NCBI RefSeq assembly: GCF_000026365.1 | Contig: NC_012994.1 | Location: 840,075-881,646, forward strand | Source of the DNA: Zygosaccharomyces rouxii | Taxonomy: Eukaryota > Ascomycota > Saccharomycetes > Saccharomycetales > Saccharomycetaceae | Direction: 5' to 3' | DNA length: 41,572 nucleotides | Part shown: piece after piece, positions 31,163 through 39,710 of the stretch | Position numbering within the stretch: position 1 is the stretch's first letter | Layout: every line of letters starts with the position of its first letter | The notes under the pieces: generated by a model | What the model was told of the DNA's origin: nothing | What the model saw: only the letters and a program-made list of their open reading frames with translations | Database searches by the model: none | Position numbers and translations under genes: made by a program

Positions 31163-31906
31163 TTAAAATCCATCCCATCGGGAAAAATTATTCGTATGAA
31201 TTCCAAAGCAGTCCAAAATTCTTCCGCAGGATTGTTCTATAATGTCATCCAGGGAAGTAGGTTTTGTATAAAAAGCAGGAACAGGTGGAAAGATAATAAC
31301 TCCCATTCTCGCTAGAGAAAGCATATTTTCTAAATGGATTTCAGACAATGGAGTCTCCCTAGGAACAACGAGAAGTTTTCGTTTCTCTTTGAGAGTCACA
31401 TCCGCTGCCCTTACAATCAAATCTTCCGTATATCCACATCTGATAGCCGCTAAAGTTTTCATCGAGCACGGAACAACTATCATACCATCATGAAGGAATG
31501 ATCCAGAAGAAACAGCTGCCGCTACATTTTTAGCCGGATAAGTGTGCGTTGCAATGGAACGTAAATCTTCCAAAGTAAAATCAGTTTCATACTTCATCGT
31601 TGCCATTCCCCACTTGGAAATGATAAGATGTGTTTCAACATTTAATTCTTTTAATATCTGTAAGATACGCACCCCGAGAGCTATCCCTGTAGCGCCTGTA
31701 ATAGATACGACAATTCTTTTAGGCTTTGGTGCAACTGTCCCATTACACACTTGTTTTTCTGTCAAACTACTTGAAGAAGAATTTCTCTTTGCCAGGTTTG
31801 TGCCAAATGAGCGTAATTTTACCGGACCCCGGACTTGTGAGAAACAAAAAGACCTAACGTGGCCTCCGACACACAATGCTCTGGAGAAGAATTGCATTCC
31901 AAGCAT
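31163..31906 (-). CDS. PAD1: Flavin prenyltransferase Pad1
   Basis: A 247 residue UbiX/Pad1 enzyme. It joins a dimethylallyl group to FMN, making the prenylated FMN cofactor needed by Fdc1. Seen: an Arg/Ser-rich, acid-free N-terminus of about 45 residues (a likely mitochondrial presequence, as in S. cerevisiae Pad1); the FMN-binding SITGATGIALGVRIL; PCSMKTLAAIRCGYTEDLI; the conserved KRKLLVVPRETPLSEIHLEN; MGVIIFPPVPAFY. Length is close to the 242 residues of the S. cerevisiae protein. The ATG at 31906 is the first in frame; ATG three codons later is an alternative. It is divergent from FDC1 over 539 bases, whereas in S. cerevisiae the two genes are in tandem. Confidence 0.97.
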   Translation of the reverse strand: MLGMQFFSRALCVGGHVRSFCFSQVRGPVKLRSFGTNLAKRNSSSSSLTEKQVCNGTVAPKPKRIVVSITGATGIALGVRILQILKELNVETHLIISKWGMATMKYETDFTLEDLRSIATHTYPAKNVAAAVSSGSFLHDGMIVVPCSMKTLAAIRCGYTEDLIVRAADVTLKEKRKLLVVPRETPLSEIHLENMLSLARMGVIIFPPVPAFYTKPTSLDDIIEQSCGRILDCFGIHTNNFSRWDGF

Positions 31907-32445
31907 GCTCGTTGGAAAAAATACTTATAATCTTATCAGCCTAATATTCAAGTCATAAAGATTTTTTTCCCCTTCAATTGCATTTTTATAGTTGGCCTTG
32001 AAATTTCCCAACTCTCGAATATCTTGTCTTTATCATTCGGTCGGTTCTTAATGTTTTGGAACATATTTAGTTTTTAAAATTTTTCAAAATATTCAACGTG
32101 CGGATATGGCAACGGACGGAAATCACATCATCTTAAATTCGGATATGAACTTTGGCACATTACTCTAGGTTTAATACCATTGAACACCTTTAGTTTTAAT
32201 ATTCTCAAAATCTTGAGCATGGCTGAGGGATAACATCACATATCATTCGGTTCTTAATAGCCCTAATCATCTTTAGTTCTAAAATTTTCAAAATCTTGGG
32301 CATGATTGAGGAGATAGCGTCCTGTAGCACTCGGCTCTTGATATCATTAATTATATTTAAGAGGAATTAATTATGAAAGATAACCTCTTATGCCCTGGAA
32401 ACCAATCAAGTACAATTCCATTACCAAACATTCAATCAAGAAACA
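31907..32445. promoter_or_regulatory. Divergent PAD1-FDC1 promoter
   Basis: The 539 bases between the two ATGs serve both genes, so they can be switched on together. It contains the tandem repeats described at 32031-32370 and CGG-rich words (CGGATATGG, CGGACGG near 32101-32119) of the type seen by zinc-cluster regulators. An ATG at 32373, out of frame with FDC1, starts a frame that overlaps the FDC1 start; it matters only if transcription begins upstream of it. Confidence 0.65.
32031..32370. repeat. Degenerate tandem repeats in the PAD1-FDC1 promoter
   Basis: Four related units begin near 32031, 32163, 32241 and 32328. Each starts with a block like CATTCGGTTCTTAAT (32034, 32244; ACTCGGCTCTTGAT at 32329), followed by a TTTAGTT block (32067, 32190, 32272) and by a TTTTCAAAAT(C/A)TTG-type block (32081, 32203, 32287), then CATGxxTGAGG. 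Later units are about 83 bases apart. The repeats fill the middle of the shared promoter. Confidence 0.75.
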
Positions 32446-33981
32446 ATGGCACCAAAACTAACACCAGTCCTAAAATTCAGAGATTTTTTGGAAGCTTTGA
32501 GAAGAGAAGGGGATCTAGTCGAAATTTTCCAGGAAGTTGATCCTCATCTTGAAGTGGGGGCTATTATGAGGAAAGTTTATGAAAACAAACTTCCAGTCCC
32601 ATTGTTTAAAAATTTGAAGCAACCAAAGGGAAATGTTGATCCTGATAACTTATTCGATATTGCCGGTTGCATTGGTGGCTTAAGAGCATTTGGTAATGAT
32701 CATGCTAGGATTGCTCACCACCTCGGACTGAGCAGCGACACCGGTATGAAGGAAATTATAGATCATTTGTTAGAAGCAAAGAAAAGAAAGCCTATCCCAC
32801 CAGTTAAAGTCAATAGAGACTCTGCACCTTGTAAGGAGAATATTTTGAAAGGTGATCAAATCAATTTAGAGCAGTTACCTGCGCCCTACCTACATGATGA
32901 GGATGGTGGAAAGTATCTTCAAACATATGGGATGTTTGTATTACAGACTCCCGATAAAAGCTGGACCAACTGGTCTATTGCGAGGGCAATGATCCATGAC
33001 GAAAAACATTTGACAGGATTAGTTATGAATCCTCAACACATTAGACGTGTAGCTGATCAGTGGAAAACCGTCGGGAAGGAAAACGCTGTGCCATTTGCAC
33101 TGTGTTTTGGTGTTCCTCCAGCTTCTATCTTGGTCAGTTCAATGCCTATTCCAGAAGGAGTCTCTGAAGCAGATTATATTGGTTCTGTTGTAGGCGAACC
33201 CATTCAAGTAGTCCAAGCAGAGACTAATCAACTTGAAGTTCCTGCAGAATCTGAAATAGTGCTAGAGGGGACTTTGAATTTAGATCATATGGTCCCGGAG
33301 GGCCCCTTTGGAGAGATGCATGGGTATGTGTTCCCTGGTACAGGCCATCCTTGTCCAACTTATACTGTAGAGACAATTTCATATCGGAATAATGCAATTT
33401 TGCCTGTTTCTAATCCAGGGCTCTGTACTGATGAAACTCATACGCTAATTGGGTCTTTAGTTGCAGCAGAAGCTAAGCAAATTTGTCTGAACCATCCTGT
33501 CCTTTCAAAAATAGTCATGGATGCATTTATGCCATATGAGTCTCAAGTGCTTTGGTTAGCATTCAAAATCAATGTCAAAGAACTTGTAAAATTGAATACT
33601 GACAGCAAGTCCCTAGCTGACTTATTTGCAAAGGAAATATATGGCAACAAAGTCGGAATGACCACTCAAGAGATAATTTTAGTCGGTGATGATATTGACA
33701 TTTTTAATTTTAAAAAATTAATGTGGGCATATGTGACCAGGCATACTCCTGGAGATGATCAATATTTCTATGACGAATTCGTTGCTTTCCCTCTAGCACC
33801 TTTCATCAGTCAGGGCCCTAGAATTAAAACAAAAAGGGGTGGGAATTGTGTTACCGACTGTCTTTTCCCTATTCAGTACAGGGATCCAAATTTCCGATTT
33901 GTCACCTGTGACTTTGATTCCTACGATAGTGCCATTCGTGATAAAATCAATCAAAACTGGTCCAATTATGGCTATCAGTAG
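32446..33981 (+). CDS. FDC1: Ferulic/phenylacrylic acid decarboxylase Fdc1
   Basis: A 511 residue UbiD-type enzyme that uses prenylated FMN made by Pad1 to remove CO2 from cinnamic, ferulic, coumaric and sorbic acids, giving styrenes such as 4-vinylguaiacol. Seen: NWSIARAM with Arg180 (Arg173 of S. cerevisiae Fdc1); EGPFGEMHGY with Glu285 and Glu290 (Glu277 and Glu282), the catalytic triad; CFGVPPASILVSSMPIPEGV; NPGLCTDETHTLIGSLVAAE; DDIDIFNF; WAYVTRHTP; C-terminus NWSNYGYQ like the family. Full length (503 in S. cerevisiae). The ATG at 32446 is preceded by AAACA, a good yeast context. It pairs functionally with the divergent PAD1. The trait gives phenolic off-flavour and resistance to plant phenylacrylic acids. 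Confidence 0.98.
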   Translation: MAPKLTPVLKFRDFLEALRREGDLVEIFQEVDPHLEVGAIMRKVYENKLPVPLFKNLKQPKGNVDPDNLFDIAGCIGGLRAFGNDHARIAHHLGLSSDTGMKEIIDHLLEAKKRKPIPPVKVNRDSAPCKENILKGDQINLEQLPAPYLHDEDGGKYLQTYGMFVLQTPDKSWTNWSIARAMIHDEKHLTGLVMNPQHIRRVADQWKTVGKENAVPFALCFGVPPASILVSSMPIPEGVSEADYIGSVVGEPIQVVQAETNQLEVPAESEIVLEGTLNLDHMVPEGPFGEMHGYVFPGTGHPCPTYTVETISYRNNAILPVSNPGLCTDETHTLIGSLVAAEAKQICLNHPVLSKIVMDAFMPYESQVLWLAFKINVKELVKLNTDSKSLADLFAKEIYGNKVGMTTQEIILVGDDIDIFNFKKLMWAYVTRHTPGDDQYFYDEFVAFPLAPFISQGPRIKTKRGGNCVTDCLFPIQYRDPNFRFVTCDFDSYDSAIRDKINQNWSNYGYQ

Positions 33982-34642
33982 TCTAGTTCAATAAACTGAA
34001 ATGGAATATTCTAAATACCTAAGCATAAATAATTGCTAGGTATAGGAAAACATCACGTAGTTTACAACCAGGTATAAAATCCAGGAAAGTTTCAAAAACC
34101 TTTGGTATGATCCTTCAAATCTACTTTGTTTCTATTGCGGCTGTGGATATTCCAGAACACTTTGGTTGCTTACGTGCTTTTTTTGGCAGAGGTAATCCAA
34201 TATAAAGTGAGATTACCCTTAAAGAGCTGAGATACAAACTGCGTAGGCTCTGATTACTTGAAACTTCGATTAGGAACTACAGTTCATAGATGCATTAAAT
34301 GGTCATGTAATTAGCGATTGAAATGGCTTTTTGAAAGGCAAGTTTCCGGGCCGAGGGGGTTGTTGAGCTGTAATCCATACTAGGCTGGGCATATATTTTC
34401 CTATCTATAAGGGTATACTTACTAGTGCTGGTGGTTAGTGGATGGCATAGGTAAATTTAATTGTGTACTAACACAAGCTCAGTTGTTAGCCCCAAACATT
34501 TTCTCGGTGATCAGTATCTGCCTTTCTTTATCTCTTGGTATCTTCGGGTAATCGAGATAAAAAATCGATAAAAGACGAGGGGCACTCGAGGATCTTGGAA
34601 CTTCTTGGCATGCGGTGTAACCAGTGGAAACCGGAGATAAGG
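33982..34642. other. Intergenic region before the Vps10-like gene
   Basis: 3' flank of FDC1, then the upstream region of the Vps10-like gene. A TATAAA-like AT-rich word is not obvious near the start. No gene is seen. Confidence 0.45.
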
Positions 34643-36781
34643 ATGCATTTTGTCCAAGTACTTTGGGCTCTGTGGGCTCTAGTGACTGCTCAAGAGTCTG
34701 TTCCTTGTGTATCGAGATCTCATATAGAGAGACCTCATAAACCCAATGCTTTCAATCGCGGAAATGTCTATACCTTCAGCGACTCCCATACTTTAATGTT
34801 TTATTTCGAGCGTAGCTTGCAGATAACATTTGATAGTGGTAGGAATTGGCAAACTGTAGATGTGTTTGGGGAGGATATTTCATGGGTCGATATTGATGAG
34901 TTTTATAAAGAGAGAGCGTTCGTAACGACTACGTCTGGTGAGATTCATATGACGGAAGATCAGGGAAGAAGTTGGAAGCAACTTTCTTTACCACAGGAAA
35001 TCGAAGATGAGAAGGATTGTGTCCTTGACACACATCCTTTCAATACGAATCTTCTATTGCTACATTGCATAATTATACCCGGTAATTTCGAGCTGGAACA
35101 TAGTCCAGAGACAATCCCAGATTCATCCTCTTTTATGGAAGATATCGCTTACGCTTCTGCTGATGCTGGGAAAAGCTTTAGACGTATTTCGGCGCCATTT
35201 GAAGAATATGAAGCTACCCAAGACCTAGAATACCGTGGTACTACCTGCCAATTTGCCACTTTATCAAAAGAGTCTATTTTTGATAAGGATGGAATTTATT
35301 GCATGCACCAGTTGGAAAGCAGGACGGAAATTCAGAAACAGTCTTCACATCCATATGGTATGAACATTGGAAAGAAAAGTTTTAGAGAGACACAGCCCTC
35401 AGTTCCAAAAACATACACTATGGGTACCCTGTTTTACACAACGGATTTGGGTCAAAGTACAAAACTGTTTGATGAATTGGAAGGCTTCTCGGTTAAAGAC
35501 GTGTCTATCCTTCCCTTCCATGTTTTGGTAACTACATCAGAGGCCAATGAAGTTGACGGTGCTGCAAACAGACTTTGGGTTTCTACAGGTGGGCCTTTCA
35601 AACCTGCATGCCTACCTAAGCGGGTGGCCTATTTACCACAAAGGGTCAGAAAGCCACTGGAGCTTGATCCTGAGAGTATATTATTACGTGCTATTCTGGA
35701 AGAAGATGAGGGTCACGGAAAATTCGAGCATTTGCTACTGTCCGATTCTTCCGGTCTCAACTTTTCTCTCATCGATTCCATAGCACAAGAACATGCTCAG
35801 CATGTGATGATAAAAAAGCTGGATAACCTCGAGGGAGCAGTATGGGGTGAATTCATTTTTAGAGAGGTTCATAATCGGATCACGGAATTGGACATGGATG
35901 AAACAAAACTTGATAAGAAGGTCAATTGGTTTCAAAGAATTATTGAATTTATAAAGAAGCACATCCTCCACAGGGTGCCCTATATGTTTTTTAGGACTAA
36001 AGGAAGCTTTGACAATGGGAACATGTATGATATGTTTTCTAAGACTAAAGGAAGCTTTGACAATGGGAAAACATGGACCAATTTGAAGGTTGTGGATCCA
36101 TCTGGAACACATAAGCACATTTTCCAATGTGATATCGATGATGTAGAGAACTGTTCTTTCCAGGAAGTTTTTTCTCCTTACTTCGATGCACCTATAAATG
36201 AACCGACAGCTGGTATACTCATGGAAACCGGTGTTGTTGGAAAACATGCCCTAAGGTTAGGTGAAGAAGATAATATGACTTTTATTTCACGAGATGGTGG
36301 TTCTTCTTGGGAGGTGGTTTTTGAATTTCCCGTGTCTGCAGCATTTTTGGATTTTGGGAACATTATCGTCGCTGTACCGGAGTCTTCTTGTCTAAAAGAT
36401 TCGTCAGTGGAGAAGTTCTTTTACTCCTTGGATCAGGGCAATAATTGGAGAGAATATTACCTCGATGAACTTACACATGCGTCTAATATCGTACTTGATG
36501 GCTGGGGTTTAAATGTTGTAATAGGCCTTGGAAATGGAAAGAAGCAGCCAACTGAATATACATTTTACACAGTAGACTTTTCGGAAGTGCTCGGGGGAAG
36601 TGCCTGTACTGATAACGATTGGGAAAAATGGTATTTGTCTGATGGCAAGTGTTTTAATGGTGTCAAGTACAGCTTTAACAGAAGGAAAGCGGATGCTCAA
36701 TGTTTGATGAGGAAAACATTTGAAGAGCTAACACTAAATGAGGAGAGTTGTGAGCCTAGAGACATCAAAAGTAGTATTTAG
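34643..36781 (+). CDS. Vps10/Vth-like sorting-receptor ectodomain, shortened
   Basis: A 712 residue protein related to Vps10 and its subtelomeric copies Vth1/Vth2, the Golgi receptors that sort carboxypeptidase Y to the vacuole. Those have about 1,550-1,580 residues: two Vps10 domains, a membrane span and a cytosolic tail. Here only a signal peptide (MHFVQVLWALWALVTAQ) and the first domain remain: several Asp-box type turns (TFDSGRNW, TEDQGRSW, SFDNGKTW, SRDGGSSW, SLDQGNNW) of a beta-propeller, then the Cys-rich end block CTDNDWEKWYLSDGKC to EESCEP, and a stop. The second domain, span and tail are absent; the DNA after the stop does not continue the match. A 48 base tandem duplication repeats TKGSFDNG. 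I start at the ATG at 34643, where the signal peptide begins. It would be a soluble lumenal or secreted protein, or a dying gene. Confidence 0.8.
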   Translation: MHFVQVLWALWALVTAQESVPCVSRSHIERPHKPNAFNRGNVYTFSDSHTLMFYFERSLQITFDSGRNWQTVDVFGEDISWVDIDEFYKERAFVTTTSGEIHMTEDQGRSWKQLSLPQEIEDEKDCVLDTHPFNTNLLLLHCIIIPGNFELEHSPETIPDSSSFMEDIAYASADAGKSFRRISAPFEEYEATQDLEYRGTTCQFATLSKESIFDKDGIYCMHQLESRTEIQKQSSHPYGMNIGKKSFRETQPSVPKTYTMGTLFYTTDLGQSTKLFDELEGFSVKDVSILPFHVLVTTSEANEVDGAANRLWVSTGGPFKPACLPKRVAYLPQRVRKPLELDPESILLRAILEEDEGHGKFEHLLLSDSSGLNFSLIDSIAQEHAQHVMIKKLDNLEGAVWGEFIFREVHNRITELDMDETKLDKKVNWFQRIIEFIKKHILHRVPYMFFRTKGSFDNGNMYDMFSKTKGSFDNGKTWTNLKVVDPSGTHKHIFQCDIDDVENCSFQEVFSPYFDAPINEPTAGILMETGVVGKHALRLGEEDNMTFISRDGGSSWEVVFEFPVSAAFLDFGNIIVAVPESSCLKDSSVEKFFYSLDQGNNWREYYLDELTHASNIVLDGWGLNVVIGLGNGKKQPTEYTFYTVDFSEVLGGSACTDNDWEKWYLSDGKCFNGVKYSFNRRKADAQCLMRKTFEELTLNEESCEPRDIKSSI
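35983..36078 (+). repeat. 48 bp tandem duplication inside the Vps10-like gene
   Basis: Two copies start at 35983 and 36031; both contain ACTAAAGGAAGCTTTGACAA without change. 48 bases equal 16 codons, so the frame is kept and one Asp-box turn (TKGSFDNG) is doubled. Confidence 0.85.
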
Positions 36782-37491
36782 AGTTTTTCAAGAAATCCCT
36801 CTCACTAATGTCTCAATTCATGATGATTCGTTTAACCGCTAACCTGGGTTTTGCAGGAACAAGTACGTCGCTGAGAAGAAGACGACGTGAAAGCAGGCAA
36901 AAGGCAAAATTATACAAAATGCTTCTGATTGGAAGATCTGACTGTCAATCATACCTATCCAAGAGATGCGAATAAGTAATTTAAGCCAATAACTAAAAAG
37001 TGATGATGATAACCAATGAGTAGGAAATTCTTTTGATAAGGGCTTTGGACAGGACAGGGGATGAGATAGCGGAAACTTTGAACAGTGGTTCAGTCCGTGC
37101 TACGTTCAGATTACTGATGGACACAGGAGTACGAAGGGTTGAGTTTAAAAAGTAAAATTTCTCAAGTACAGTGGACACCACTCAGGGGCTTGTCATCGGA
37201 GGAGCTCTCTCCAAGTATTCACAGAGGCAAGCTTATACACAAAACTTTTTTAAGCAAACTTGGAACTCTAAAGCTCTTTTTTTTTTTTTTTTTCTTATTC
37301 GTGGGCCTTATAGATTATCTTTGGTCAGAAGGACAGCAGTCTTAGTTATGAGAACACCCCTAAAAAAAATTAGTATTTCTAAGGACTAGCAGTTACAGTA
37401 CTGTGATGCTAGCATATTTTGAAATATTGCGTGTTGCTATTTTCTATCCGAGAATAATAAAAACAAATCCCCAACTAATCGGTCTTTGCCT
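36782..37491. other. Gene-free stretch after the Vps10-like gene
   Basis: I read the frames after the stop for remains of the second Vps10 domain or tail and found none. A T17 run lies at 37277-37293. Nothing else is supported. Confidence 0.5.
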
Positions 37492-38543
37492 TTACTCTAC
37501 ATTTGATCGTGTAATATCAACAATTTCTTTCAACTCGCAATATTCCGAAGGACCATTGCCAACAGAATGAGGCTCAAAGCAAGTCTGATAACAGTCTAAA
37601 CAATGATTACCGTCGAAAAATCTATTCTTTGGAAGATGTTTATATTCCACAGATAAATATTGATTCATAAACCTGGTTATTTGGTCCCGTTTAACCAGGT
37701 CTTTTCCAGGGCTAACTTTTGCTATGATCGCCAAAAATTTAATTGCTTGCATTGTACCGATCTCTGGATATACCAAGCGATGGAAGTTCTAGTTGTCTCT
37801 TGCGAAAATGCGATCGCCACATATGCTAAAACTCAAAGCCGAAAATGATTTTTAGTAAATCCTATTGCGATCACCAACAAAACAGGAAGTCGACGTTGCA
37901 ATAATATAATTCCCATGAACAAATATCGCTGGTGAAGCGTAGATTTGCTTCTGTGGATGTCCCTGGGTAGTTCAGAATTTAAAAAGGATTCTGGTAAATC
38001 GTCCTTTAATGATAGTTCAAAATTCTCGCTTACTGATTGTAGATAACACCTTGCCGATTGAATCTTGTCGGTTTCGGTGACATAGTCAAATTTTCCTTAA
38101 AGATATGATCTTAAAACGTTATCTCTAGAATCAAGTTGAACCTGCTGATAATTAAAAAAGAAGTATAGGGTGTTCCAGATATGTTATTGATAAAGGAAAT
38201 GATTCAATCTATTTGTAGTTCCATCCCAGTTTTCTATATTCACTCCGGGATTCAATTCCAATACTTGCTGAACCAACAATGTCGTATTGGGATGCGATTT
38301 CGAATAGCAGAACCATCCAAAGGGAAATATAAATGCAGATTCAACAACAAATTTACTACTCATAAAAGATACAGGGAAGTTTAGATAAAAAACATTCATT
38401 AAAAATGCTACCCATGCGATAACAACGAATGTGCATGAGAACACCAAGGGGAAGCGATGTTTGGACAACTCATAAAAAATCCATGTGACTTTATCTCTGA
38501 AGAGGTCCTTGTATTAAGGTGTGTACTTTTTTTGAGTTGCCAT
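37492..38543 (-). pseudogene. Broken COS/DUP380-family gene
   Basis: About 1.05 kb on the minus strand matches, in order, the two-DUP-domain COS proteins (about 380 residues; endosomal membrane proteins that aid vacuolar turnover of surface proteins). From an ATG at 38543 the frame meets TAA at codon 10, then continues as KDLFRDKVTWIFYELSK and two hydrophobic segments to NRLNHFLYQ and a stop at 38184-38186. In other frames follow WNTLYFLF, then KIQSARCYLQSVSENF and KDDLPESFLNSELPRD, hydrophobic stretches, and last MQAIKFLAIIAK, ITRFMNQYL and KNRFFDGNHC to 37492. COS blocks matched are DLFR...TW..YE..K, N.YLYE..WNT.YFF and MN.YL...KN..FFDG..C. At least three stops and two shifts are seen. Confidence 0.82.
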
Positions 38544-39311
38544 AAGAGACAAGATCAGATCTTTATCGTCATCGGAGCAAAATGACGAGAATTACAGAAA
38601 AAGGGATTTCTGATAACAATCGAAAACAATGGATGCAAGTCGAAAGAACAGATTTGATGTTATTTATGTTTATATATTTTATGTTTGGTATTGGAGAAGG
38701 AAAATTCGATTTTCAAAGACAAAAAATTATTGCGAAACGAAAAAAAACCTAAGGATATACATATATTGCAAGTGGTAAAATGTTTCCTGATTATGCATAG
38801 ACAAATTAGAGAAAAATTAAGTTTTACTAAAATATGTACTGAGTAAAAAAGAAAACTGGAGGTTTTTAAGATCTGTTGGTGTGCTCCAGGCTCTGGATAC
38901 GGACGAGAAGCAAATTCCTAAGGTGTATTCGACTTTCACACATTCTATGTTACATAAACTGTTGTAGACAAGTTGCACATTAGGTAGGACTTAGAAAGTT
39001 TTCCGTAAGTACCGTAGTAAATTCTTATAAGAAGGGACAAGAAAAAGAAAAAAGTTTACCCTAGTCTATTGAAGCTCCGAAGAATGGCGTTTACAAGACC
39101 ATAGCTTGTATGTTACCGATGAGAAGAGTTTACAAATATACAGTGATTGAGTGCGAATTCCAGAGTTGGATGAAGATTAGGTCAGATTACCTCGAAATGC
39201 TAGGATACATCATATACGTTGGCTTGTATTGGTATAAAAGAAGAGCCATTTTATGATTTCCCCAATAGATGTGGACACTATTATTCTTCGGTCGAAAACA
39301 AGAGTTAGTAA
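38544..39311. other. AT-rich intergenic stretch
   Basis: Apart from the ARS-like word there is no supported feature. Confidence 0.45.
38662..38672 (+). other. Perfect ARS consensus match
   Basis: ATTTATGTTTA fits the 11 base S. cerevisiae ARS consensus WTTTAYRTTTW exactly, in AT-rich DNA with a near match (TTTTATGTTTG) 17 bases on. Single matches are common in AT-rich DNA, so an origin is only possible. Confidence 0.3.
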
Positions 39312-39384
39312 GCCTTGCTGGCGCAATCGGTAGCGCGTGTGACTCTTAATCACAAGGTTAGGGGTTCGAGCCCCCTGCAGGGCT
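39312..39384 (+). tRNA. tRNA-Lys (anticodon CUU)
   Basis: The 73 base plus-strand tRNA starts GCCTTGCTGGCGCAATCGG and ends CTGCAGGGCT. Acceptor GCCTTGC pairs with GCAGGGC (G-U and T-G pairs allowed), the anticodon loop ACTCTTAAT gives CUU, the T arm is AGGGGTTCGAGCCCCCT. It equals S. cerevisiae tRNA-Lys(CUU) except for paired changes. No intron; T6 downstream. It is the last recognised gene before the subtelomeric DNA. Confidence 0.97.
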
Positions 39385-39547
39385 TTAAATTTTTTGTATT
39401 TAAATCTATGATAAAAAAAAAAAAAGAAGATTGTTTTGAAGAAATAGACTAATATTGTGAGAATTAGAGCATTTCCCAGAGGTTGATTTATGCTCTTCAA
39501 AGAAAAATTTTGGGTATATTTTGTACAATGACTGTTACGACATATAA

Positions 39548-39710
39548 CCTTTTACCACCAATTCATTGTATAGCCACTCTCATATCTCGTCAAAGACACT
39601 ATAGGAGGCATTTTTAATTCTTGTTTTGATGAATAAGACGTTAGGTACCATCCACAACTCCATTCCTACCGACTTTCATAGCTGTAAATCATAAATCATA
39701 TATAAAAATA
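39548..39710 (+). repeat. Degenerate subtelomeric repeat, right copy
   Basis: Direct-orientation partner of 2851-3005, sharing TTACCACCAATT, CACTCTCATATCTC and later an ACTTTCA block followed by TAAATCATA. It marks the start of the right subtelomeric region. Confidence 0.7.

Noticed and set aside
34535..34642. Longer N-terminus of the Vps10-like protein
   Set aside because: The first codon is TTG. An ATG at 34610 exists, but the signal peptide begins at the ATG at 34643.
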